DNA of 5,921 nt from Microcaldota archaeon (GTDB taxonomy: Archaea; Micrarchaeota; Micrarchaeia; Norongarragalinales; UBA8480). Position 1 is the first letter of the stretch, and the number at the start of each line of letters is the position of its first letter. The position numbers and the translations under genes are program-made. The DNA lies in NCBI GenBank assembly GCA_023246885.1, contig JAHFHN010000058.1:1-5921 (forward strand), read 5' to 3'. Under the pieces are notes generated by a model, which saw only the letters and a program-made list of their open reading frames with translations, had not been told where the DNA came from and searched no databases. This document shows, piece after piece, positions 1 to 4,147 of the stretch.

Positions 1-1110
1 GGCAAAATAACGGGGGTAATCAGATAGGAGTGAAGACACTGGGCAATCGGCTTGTAAATTGCTTATTATTTCGATTAAACGCAATGCAACGTAAACTGCG
101 TCGTCTATCCCGTAAAAGTCGTCTGCGAAGAACACGTGGCCGCTCATCTCTCCGGCAAGCAGCGCTTTTTCACGCCTGAGGGTTTCTTCGATTAAGCTAT
201 GCCCACATTGGCATTCAATTGCTATTCCATTATTGGCTTTAATCACTTCTGGCAAGGCGCGTGAGCACCGCACTTCAAATGCAATTTTTGTACGCGGTTT
301 TGTTTTCAATATATCTTTTGCAAATATGGCAGTTAATTGGTCGCCCCACATTATGCTTCCTTTTTCATCAACTGCACCAATTCGGTCACCATCGCCGTCA
401 AAAGCAATTCCAAATTCAGCTTTATTTTTTTTCACTGCGGCAATTAAGTCTTGCAAATTTTCAACTACGCTCGGGTCAGCCAAGTGATTTGGAAACGAAC
501 CGTCAAGTTCTGGATAAAGTTCAGTTACTTCACAGCCAAGTTGTTTGAACAATTTCGGGCCAACAAGTGCCCCCATTCCATTACCGTAGTCAACAACGAG
601 TTTGACTTTGCGTTTAAGCTGAATTTTGCTTTTCAAAAATTCAACATATTTGTCAACGTAGTCAACCACAGAGAGCGAACCAGTGCCAGTTGCGAATGAA
701 TTGGTAGTTATCGAGTGAAGGAGGGATTGTATTTCATTGCCGGCAAGCGAATGTTCTTTTGCAACTAGTTTAAAACCATTATATTTTGCAGGATTATGAC
801 TAGCTGAAACAAACACGGCATTACCACTATTTCCTTTTTGACGCAACGCATAGTTAACTAGCCCCCAAGAAGCAACTCCAATATCGGTTAGATCACAGCC
901 AGTTGACTGTAAACCTGCAATAAGCGCTTTGGACAACGAAGGAGAAGAAATTCTACAGTCTCTTGCAACTATGACACTACTTTCTCCGCGTTTTGCCAAT
1001 AGGGTTCCAAATGCTTTGCCTATAAGCTCTGCGTCTTGGTCAAATAATTCCGAGTTATACACAGCCCGGATGTCGTATTCTCTAAACATATGGGAATTTA
1101 TGTTTGCCAT
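1..1110 (-). CDS. Phosphomannomutase/phosphoglucomutase (3' end beyond window)
   Basis: Alpha-D-phosphohexomutase that interconverts hexose-6-phosphate and hexose-1-phosphate through a phosphoserine, supplying Man-1-P or Glc-1-P for NDP-sugar synthesis in the cytoplasm. The reverse-strand frame is open from ATG 1110 to the window edge (370 codons). Visible motifs are MFREYDIR at residues 8-15, the phosphoserine loop SASHNP with catalytic Ser104, the metal loop DGDGDR (238-243), the VRCSR motif (280-284), GHSLI (303-307) and the sugar-binding loop GEMSGH (320-325). Domains 1-3 are present; the C-terminal phosphate-binding domain of roughly 80-90 residues lies beyond base 1. The stretch from GHSLI to GEMSGHVFF is very like bacterial AlgC-type enzymes. 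Arg281 replaces the Lys usual in VKxSR, a conservative change at a substrate-phosphate contact. Start choice is open: ATG 1110 gives seven extra residues, while ATG 1089 begins at MFREYDIR, where the family usually starts. There is no Shine-Dalgarno for either. It is probably linked in function to the nucleotidyltransferase at 1298-2116. Substrate preference cannot be read from sequence. Confidence 0.95.
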   Translation of the reverse strand, partial: MANINSHMFREYDIRAVYNSELFDQDAELIGKAFGTLLAKRGESSVIVARDCRISSPSLSKALIAGLQSTGCDLTDIGVASWGLVNYALRQKGNSGNAVFVSASHNPAKYNGFKLVAKEHSLAGNEIQSLLHSITTNSFATGTGSLSVVDYVDKYVEFLKSKIQLKRKVKLVVDYGNGMGALVGPKLFKQLGCEVTELYPELDGSFPNHLADPSVVENLQDLIAAVKKNKAEFGIAFDGDGDRIGAVDEKGSIMWGDQLTAIFAKDILKTKPRTKIAFEVRCSRALPEVIKANNGIAIECQCGHSLIEETLRREKALLAGEMSGHVFFADDFYGIDDAVYVALRLIEIISNLQADCPVSSLLSDYPRYFA

Positions 1111-1122
1111 GGGTGTAATTAG

Positions 1123-1128
1123 TTATAA
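1123..1128. promoter_or_regulatory. Candidate TATA element between divergent genes
   Basis: The palindrome TTATAA lies in the 49-base gap between the minus-strand mutase and the plus-strand basic-protein gene. Being self-complementary, it could act as a TATA box in either direction. By the usual archaeal spacing (about 26 bases), starts would fall near 1150 on plus and near 1100 on minus. The minus prediction favours translation from ATG 1089 rather than ATG 1110. No convincing purine-rich BRE element is visible. This is inference from a 6-base match. Confidence 0.3.
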
Positions 1129-1159
1129 CAAGTTAAAAAAGGAGGACGATTTATCAAAC

Positions 1160-1273
1160 ATGGCAGATAAACCAGTTAAAGCAGAAAAGAAAAAGCAACC
1201 AAATTGGAGACAAAAGAGAAAAAAACGCGCAAAGCGACCAGTTAAAGAACAACGCCGCGGCGGCCGAAGATAA
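1160..1273 (+). CDS. Small, highly basic protein of 37 aa (eL41-like tail?)
   Basis: A short ORF of 37 codons ending in TAA. Of its residues 20 are Lys or Arg, and its core is NWRQKRKKRAKR at residues 15-26, followed by a GGRR end. GGAGG at 1141-1145 is the best Shine-Dalgarno match in the window but sits 14 bases before the ATG, longer than usual. The frame stays open upstream to an ATG at 1109, which would overlap the mutase start, so 1160 is preferred. The W-R-x-K-R-x-x-R-x-K-R pattern is reminiscent of the tiny ribosomal protein eL41 (about 25-37 residues, built the same way around one Trp). A low-complexity basic peptide can match by chance, so this is only a hypothesis. The charge points to nucleic-acid or ribosome binding. 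It is transcribed away from the mutase and convergent with the nucleotidyltransferase. Confidence 0.5.
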   Translation: MADKPVKAEKKKQPNWRQKRKKRAKRPVKEQRRGGRR

Positions 1274-1297
1274 TTCAGATAAAATTGGATTGGATGC

Positions 1298-1720
1298 TTA
1301 TAGCTCTACATCCATCCATTTTCCTGAGTAGATGTAGCCGTATAATTTTTCTTTTTCCACTAGCATTGGCAATAGTTCTTTTTCAAAACTACTTGGGGTT
1401 TTTGAAACATAGTCAAATATAGTTGGTTCACAAACAGCTATTCCTGCATTGACTAAGTTACTCTGTGCTTCTGCCCTGGGTTTTTCTGCAAAAGAAACTA
1501 TTTTTGAGCCAGTTAATTTAGCTACTCCAAAAACATTTGGTGTTTTTACATTTACAAGGGACAGCGTACAAATTGCGCCGTTTGTTTGGTTTTCTTTGTG
1601 GAATTTAGTTAAGTCCAACAAGTTAAGGTCAGGGCAGTATACGTCTGAGTAAGCAAGTATGAATGGTTTGTTTATTTTTTGTCTGCATAAAAGCAATGCC
1701 CCTGCACTGCCACTGTTGTT
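1298..1720 (-). CDS. Nucleotidyltransferase, C-terminal part after in-frame amber codon
   Basis: This is the downstream half of the gene that begins at 2116, in the same reading frame and separated only by the TAG at 1721-1723. Read through, it continues the family pattern directly: SGSAGAL (residues 135-141 counting from Met at 2116, equivalent to the usual LGTAGAL), SDV with the likely metal-binding Asp158, FGV, AEKP with the sugar-phosphate-binding Lys212, NAGIAV (223-228), and GKWMDV with the second metal Asp269. It ends six residues after GKW with TAA, so the common tail after WxDxGTP is missing. If translated separately, the only evident start is a TTG at 1694-1696 with no ribosome binding site, which would omit SGSAGAL. 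Residue conservation across the half argues that the reading frame was under selection until recently or is still expressed. Confidence 0.75.
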   Translation of the reverse strand, partial: NNSGSAGALLLCRQKINKPFILAYSDVYCPDLNLLDLTKFHKENQTNGAICTLSLVNVKTPNVFGVAKLTGSKIVSFAEKPRAEAQSNLVNAGIAVCEPTIFDYVSKTPSSFEKELLPMLVEKEKLYGYIYSGKWMDVEL

Positions 1721-1723
1721 CTA
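1721..1723 (-). other. In-frame amber (TAG) codon inside the nucleotidyltransferase gene
   Basis: A single TAG at codon 132 (Met at 2116 as 1) separates two halves of one NTP-transferase domain without any frame change. Neighbouring residues are YITD before and NNSGSAGAL after. In relatives the equivalent stretch is a variable Glu/Lys/Gln-rich segment before LGTAGAL, so exactly one residue stands in the stop's place. CAG, AAG or GAG are each one base away from TAG. TAG is also the natural stop of aspS (5441-5443) and of the phosphatase (5409-5411) here, so wholesale amber reassignment is unlikely. A point nonsense mutation, a sequencing error, or local readthrough/pyrrolysine insertion all remain possible. 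Confidence 0.85.
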
Positions 1724-2116
1724 ATCAGTGATGTAATCAATTGCCAAGCCAAATTGCTTGCCGTCTTTTAGCAAAGCCATTATTTGGTCACCGCCGTAAC
1801 CAACGACAATTATCACTCGTTTTGAACCAGCTTCTCCTAGTTTTTTCAACAAGAGTTCAATAACTGACATGGGGGTTGCGCCAGTGGCTTTACTTTCAAT
1901 TATTGCCAGTGGTTTAATGCAATTGTGTTTTTCTGACCACAGTTTATCCTTTTTGCCAGCAGCTAGTATAACTGCAGTTTCAACTGTATTTTGTGACAAT
2001 GCAGACTTTAGCAAGGAATCAACTGCAGCAGATCGGTTCTTTGCTTGCTTTGTGTTAACTAGCGAGTCAAGCTGGTTGAGTAAACTATCATCTATTGTGA
2101 TTGTTATTCGCTGCAT
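1721..2116 (-). CDS. Ribbon-helix-helix plus N-terminal half of sugar-1-P nucleotidyltransferase
   Basis: From ATG 2116 the protein opens with a CopG/Arc-type ribbon-helix-helix segment (residues 1-42: RITITID strand, then two helices with the KNRSAA turn). It then enters a GT-A nucleotidyltransferase fold (PF00483-like) at TAVILAAG (47-54). Further motifs are IKPLA (67-71) and VIIVVGYGGDQI (101-112), with GLAIDYITD just before the amber codon. Such enzymes join a sugar-1-phosphate to an NTP, for example making GDP-mannose or dTDP/UDP-glucose. The nucleotide-binding loop is degenerate: LAAGKKDKL where LAAGxGxRL is usual, losing the second Gly and the Arg. A start at ATG 2149 would add 11 residues, but a TATA box centred 27 bases before ATG 2116 indicates a leaderless start there. 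Whether this 131-residue half is stable on its own is doubtful. Confidence 0.8.
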   Translation of the reverse strand: MQRITITIDDSLLNQLDSLVNTKQAKNRSAAVDSLLKSALSQNTVETAVILAAGKKDKLWSEKHNCIKPLAIIESKATGATPMSVIELLLKKLGEAGSKRVIIVVGYGGDQIMALLKDGKQFGLAIDYITD

Positions 2117-2136
2117 GGAAAAAGATAGGCAATTGG

Positions 2137-2146
2137 ATATTATAAA
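2137..2146 (-). promoter_or_regulatory. TATA box for the nucleotidyltransferase gene
   Basis: On the minus strand TTTATAATAT occupies positions -30 to -21 relative to ATG 2116. Archaeal TATA boxes lie about 25-27 bases before the transcription start, so transcription is predicted to begin at or next to the A of ATG 2116. This makes a leaderless mRNA and settles the start codon. No Shine-Dalgarno is present upstream of that ATG, which fits. Confidence 0.6.
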
Positions 2147-2250
2147 CAATTAGTGAAGAAAGAAGAAAAAGCTCTAATGTCTAAAATACCGGAAAACGGA
2201 ATTAAGCAAAATAAGGTTAACTGAATTAAAAAAATTAAGGAAAATAAAAA

Positions 2251-2293
2251 AGAATTAAAAAGAAAAAAAGTGAGCGGGTTGTATTCTCCGCTC
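2251..2293 (-). terminator. Hairpin plus T-tract terminator of the 120-aa membrane protein gene
   Basis: Reading the minus strand, GAGCGG (2293-2288) pairs perfectly with CCGCTC (2277-2272) across a 10-base loop. It is followed within two bases by a run of seven T and further T-rich sequence. It starts 18 bases after the stop of the gene at 2312-2674. The arrangement looks like an intrinsic terminator; in archaea the T-tract itself is the essential part. The rest of 2150-2271 is an A-rich spacer with no convincing gene. Confidence 0.7.
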
Positions 2294-2311
2294 CTATTTG
2301 TACAAGGGGTT

Positions 2312-2674
2312 TTACTGTTCCTTTGAGATGTCGTACACTGCTTTTAGAGCAACGATTGCTGCTGCTGGTGATACGAACACCACTACGTAGCCTAAGATCG
2401 TCTGCAATACTTGTTGTGCAGTTGCAGAAAATGCTACTACGTTGGACAGACTCGATGCCGATGCGATTAAGGCGATCGATGCAACTAAGAATAGTTGCGT
2501 TTCCTTGTCAGTTACATTCAAGAATCCGACTATTAATCCAAGCACTGCGAGGACTAAAGTGTACCAAGATTCAAACCCAGTGGTTACAAAACCAGCTACG
2601 ATCGTTATGATCAAGCCGACTAAGAAAGCCCACGAGCCATACTTGCCGTAACTTTTTTGGAATGATGCTGCCAT
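2312..2674 (-). CDS. Small four-helix membrane protein, function unknown
   Basis: A 120-residue, strongly hydrophobic protein with four predicted membrane helices at about 14-32, 38-54, 60-82 and 90-113. The loops are short: a conserved-looking NVTDKET turn (53-59) lies between helices 2 and 3, and a Pro-Ala-rich helix 4 (SPAAAIVALKAVY) leads to a charged DISKEQ end. There is no signal peptide separate from helix 1 and no catalytic motif. The look (short loops, GLIVGFLNVTDKET, SPAAAIVALKA) fits a small uncharacterised membrane family seen in archaea and bacteria; I recognise the style but know no function. The start at ATG 2674 follows a weak GGTAGG ten bases upstream. It has its own strong terminator, so it is a single-gene unit. 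The only plausible TATA box lies far upstream, implying an unusually long leader. Confidence 0.8.
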   Translation of the reverse strand: MAASFQKSYGKYGSWAFLVGLIITIVAGFVTTGFESWYTLVLAVLGLIVGFLNVTDKETQLFLVASIALIASASSLSNVVAFSATAQQVLQTILGYVVVFVSPAAAIVALKAVYDISKEQ

Positions 2675-2806
2675 GTTTTTTTAACCTACCACCCGAAACT
2701 CGAGTCTTTGTACTTTTTGTGCCACCGGTCAGATGCTGGTATGCTCCGGGAGTGGAAAAAGCAAAAAAACACTTATTGCGGGTAATTAGATATTTTCCTT
2801 GGACCG
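2675..2806 (-). other. Possible long 5' leader of the membrane protein gene
   Basis: About 130 bases without an ORF separate ATG 2674 from the nearest good TATA box (2807-2814). If that box drives the minus strand, the leader would be about 110 nt. It contains a GC-rich core in which CCGG near 2746-2749 can pair with CCGG near 2725-2728, and the flanking CCA/TGG can extend the stem. It also holds a T-rich stretch (2757-2770) that could itself terminate transcription. I do not recognise a known riboswitch, C/D-box or H/ACA RNA in it on either strand. Confidence 0.3.
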
Positions 2807-2814
2807 TATAAATA
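2807..2814 (+). promoter_or_regulatory. Consensus TATA box (TATAAATA)
   Basis: TATAAATA is the best archaeal TATA match in the window. On the plus strand its centre is about 25 bases before an ATG at 2835, so a leaderless transcript would begin exactly there. Read on the minus strand (TATTTATA) it could instead drive the membrane protein gene through a leader of about 110 nt. No other TATA of this quality lies between the two genes. Confidence 0.5.
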
Positions 2815-2834
2815 CCTATTCATACGACGTAAAA

Positions 2835-2897
2835 ATGTTCGACACACGACGAATACAAAGAGTTGTAGAAAAAAACAGAAGAAAACTAACGAACTAA
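2835..2897 (+). CDS. Possible leaderless micro-ORF of 20 aa
   Basis: ATG 2835 is placed at the predicted transcription start of the consensus TATA box at 2807-2814 and opens 20 codons ending in TAA. The peptide is basic and would form an amphipathic helix (RIQRVVEKNRRKL at residues 6-18). It has no recognisable family. Sixty-two bases separate its stop from the Maf gene, which has its own TATA box, so it may be a separate peptide, an upstream ORF, or the chance reading of a small non-coding RNA. Support is positional only. Confidence 0.25.
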   Translation: MFDTRRIQRVVEKNRRKLTN

Positions 2898-2924
2898 ACA
2901 AATAAGCCATCGACATTTCAAATC

Positions 2925-2933
2925 AAATTATAA
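2925..2933 (+). promoter_or_regulatory. TATA box for the Maf gene
   Basis: AAATTATAA ends 27 bases before ATG 2960. The predicted transcription start falls within a few bases of that ATG, so the Maf mRNA is probably leaderless. No Shine-Dalgarno lies in the TTTTGCGTT immediately upstream. Confidence 0.5.
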
Positions 2934-2959
2934 CCTTCATCTTTTCTTAGTTTTGCGTT

Positions 2960-3529
2960 ATGAAACTTGTACTCGCTTCATCATCACAAGCTAGGCGAAA
3001 GGCACTTGACTTGCTCGGCTTACAATACGAAGTTATTCCGAGTCACTTTGACGAAAAAAGCATACGCGACTCTGATCCACTAGTACTGGCAAAGAAGTTG
3101 TCTGAAGCAAAAGCACTAGAAGTTGGCAAAATGAGTCCCGACGCCGCAGTGGTAGTAGCAGCTGACCTCTTCGTTACACTAGACAACAAAATATTCGAAA
3201 AACCTGGAACGGTCAAAGACGCGGTTGACATGTTAAAGACATTTTCAGACAGAAGACTTGACATCATAGCAGGACTAGCGGTTTTGAACACTGAAACCGC
3301 CAAAATGCTGTCAACCGTTGAGGTATGCACAGTTAAATTTAGAGAATTAACCGATAACGAAATAATGAACTACGTAGCGAAGTATCCAGTTATGCAATTT
3401 GCAGGTGCTTTTGACGGTGATGGCATGCTTCGGTTTGCCGATCACTTGCAAGGTAATTACAACTTTCAAAGTGGCCTCCCCATGAATAAGCTCATTTTGT
3501 TCTTAAGGGAAAACGGCTTAAGCGTGTGA
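2960..3529 (+). CDS. maf: Maf-family nucleoside triphosphate pyrophosphatase
   Basis: A Maf/HAM1-superfamily enzyme that hydrolyses non-canonical or excess NTPs to NMP and pyrophosphate, cleaning the cytoplasmic nucleotide pool. Its 189 residues match the usual family length. Motifs seen: LVLASSSQARRKAL at 3-16 (phosphate-binding loop, usually LASxSPRR), SEAKA (48-52), VVAADLFV with probable catalytic Asp69 (usually ADT), IFEKPG (78-83, usually GKP), AGAF (148-151) and QGNYNFQSGLP (164-174, usually GDYxNVxGLP). Several positions differ from the classic family: Leu for Thr after Asp69, Glu for Gly before Lys81-Pro, and no DKAGAY motif. Specificity may therefore differ from the dTTP/UTP or 7-methyl-GTP types. 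The start at ATG 2960 is supported by a TATA box 27 bases upstream and by the motif at residue 3. It ends in TGA and is followed 42 bases later by tRNA-Arg on the same strand. Confidence 0.9.
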   Translation: MKLVLASSSQARRKALDLLGLQYEVIPSHFDEKSIRDSDPLVLAKKLSEAKALEVGKMSPDAAVVVAADLFVTLDNKIFEKPGTVKDAVDMLKTFSDRRLDIIAGLAVLNTETAKMLSTVEVCTVKFRELTDNEIMNYVAKYPVMQFAGAFDGDGMLRFADHLQGNYNFQSGLPMNKLILFLRENGLSV

Positions 3530-3534
3530 AAAGC

Positions 3535-3544
3535 TATTTTAAAA
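3535..3544 (+). promoter_or_regulatory. TATA box for tRNA-Arg
   Basis: TATTTTAAAA just after the Maf stop codon is centred about 32 bases before the first base of tRNA-Arg. Transcription is predicted to start about six bases ahead of the mature 5' end, giving the short leader RNase P would remove. Confidence 0.45.
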
Positions 3545-3571
3545 CAAGATTGTACAACCACTATTACTAAT

Positions 3572-3712
3572 GGGCTTGTAGCTCAGCTTGGATAGAGCGA
3601 CAGCCTTCTAACAAGCCCTTCTTTTCTTTTGAAAGAAAAGAAGTCCTTGAGGCCAAGAAAAGAAATTGGCAAAGAAAGCTGAAGGTCGTGGGTTCAAATC
3701 CCACCTCGCCCG
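3572..3712 (+). tRNA. tRNA-Arg(UCU) with intron
   Basis: The 5' exon is 3572-3610 and the 3' exon 3677-3712, giving a 75-nt mature tRNA after removal of 66 nt. The D stem GCTC/GAGC, U8-A9, anticodon loop CTTCTAA with TCT at 3607-3609, T stem GTGGG/CCCAC with loop TTCAAAT, and discriminator G73 are all in place; CCA is not encoded. Oddities: acceptor pairs 5:68 (U-C) and 6:67 (U-U) and anticodon-stem pair 27:43 (A-A) are mismatched. The splice-site fold is also poor, with only three of four central helix pairs and a wide loop on the 5' side. The exact complement of the acceptor 5' strand, CAAGCCC, lies at the start of the intron (3612-3618). The gene may be functional with a weak acceptor, edited, or decaying. 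Isotype is set by the anticodon and by similarity to archaeal Arg(UCU) tRNAs. Confidence 0.85.
3611..3676 (+). other. Intron of tRNA-Arg, homologous to the tRNA-Pro intron
   Basis: A 66-nt insertion at the canonical site between tRNA positions 37 and 38. It holds a perfect 12-bp hairpin, CTTCTTTTCTTT (3618-3629) with AAAGAAAAGAAG (3632-3643), then a linker. A 5-bp hairpin follows, GCCAA (3652-3656) with TTGGC (3666-3670), and then AAAGAA. The same elements in the same order occur in the tRNA-Pro intron at 4186-4250. It is too short to encode an endonuclease. It should be removed by the archaeal tRNA splicing endonuclease. The exact splice points could shift by a base or two because the junctions are A-rich. 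Confidence 0.75.
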
Positions 3713-3719
3713 CTACTTA

Positions 3720-3726
3720 TTTTTTT
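3720..3726 (+). terminator. T-run after tRNA-Arg
   Basis: Seven T begin eight bases after the discriminator base of tRNA-Arg. A T-run of this kind is the normal archaeal transcription stop for a short RNA gene. It overlaps the stop codon of the minus-strand gene at 3725-4069. Confidence 0.55.
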
Positions 3727-4069
3727 ACGGAACTACGCCCATTCTTTGAAACGCCCAGTAGAGCCCGCCCCACTGACCAATAAATTGAAATATACTTATT
3801 CCAAATAAAGGAACAGCTAGTAACCTAAATTCCGGGTATTTTTTCCAAATCAAATAAGCTAATGCAGCAGAAGGGGAAATAATAGCCCATAGTAAAAGCA
3901 CTTTGATTTCGTGGTCAGAAAAGAGCTTTGTAATTGCACCGCCAACGCCAGACGCATGGCGTTCAAGTGCATAAGCAGAATCACCGTAATCTAGTAACGT
4001 TCTAGGCGTCTTGCCAGTAAGCTTGTCAACTATGTGAAGTATTTTGGGCTTAAGCAAACGCATTGGCAT
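3725..4069 (-). CDS. Hypothetical membrane protein of 114 aa
   Basis: I do not recognise the family. The N-terminal half (1-54) is soluble and mildly basic (KPKILHIVDKLTGKTPRT) and predicted helical. Two membrane helices follow at about 56-75 (LLLWAIISPSAALAYLIW) and 82-106 (LLAVPLFGISIFQFIG), joined by a short KKYPEF loop; the tail is QRMGVVP. The short basic loop suggests both ends lie on the same, outer side, with the loop inside, or the reverse if the N-half stays cytoplasmic; the sequence does not decide. The start could be ATG 4069 or the ATG two codons later. It lies antisense between two intron-bearing tRNA genes, ends in TAA inside the tRNA-Arg terminator, and shares a possible TATA element (4099-4106) with the divergent tRNA-Pro. 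Confidence 0.65.
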   Translation of the reverse strand: MPMRLLKPKILHIVDKLTGKTPRTLLDYGDSAYALERHASGVGGAITKLFSDHEIKVLLLWAIISPSAALAYLIWKKYPEFRLLAVPLFGISIFQFIGQWGGLYWAFQRMGVVP

Positions 4070-4098
4070 TTTTCGTATCTAGGAAACACTAAACAAAG

Positions 4099-4110
4099 TT
4101 AATTAAAAAG
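4099..4110. promoter_or_regulatory. Candidate TATA region between tRNA-Pro and the 114-aa gene
   Basis: TTAATTAAAAAG contains the palindrome TTAATTAA midway between divergent genes. Spacing fits a minus-strand start about nine bases before ATG 4069. On the plus strand it fits a start about 17 bases before tRNA-Pro. No better TATA element lies between 4070 and 4147. Confidence 0.35.
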
Positions 4111-4147
4111 CGTTTGCGCCAAAACAATCAAGTATCGCACTAACTTT

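Noticed and set aside
233..699. Open plus-strand frames of 82-95 codons
   Set aside because: They lie wholly antisense to the well-supported mutase gene, have no family features, and have no promoter or ribosome site.
1291..1314. TGGATG / CATCCA inverted repeat at the end of the nucleotidyltransferase
   Set aside because: Six pairs across a 12-base loop, half of it coding for the conserved WMDV end, with no T-run on either strand; weak as a terminator.
1721..1723. Whole-genome reassignment of TAG to a sense codon
   Set aside because: TAG ends aspS exactly at the family C-terminus and also ends the PP2C gene, so TAG still works as a stop here; only local readthrough remains possible.
2178..2225. 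Fifteen-codon ORF in the A-rich spacer
   Set aside because: There is no Shine-Dalgarno or correctly spaced TATA box, no recognisable residues, and the spacer composition makes short open frames likely.
2695..2760. C/D-box or H/ACA guide RNA upstream of the membrane protein gene
   Set aside because: A CTGA and a GATG are present, but no full C-box/D-box pair, kink-turn or ACA element could be placed on either strand.
3611..3676. Homing endonuclease or CRISPR-like repeat in the tRNA introns
   Set aside because: The introns are about 65 nt with no coding capacity, there are only two copies, and there is no repeat-spacer periodicity.
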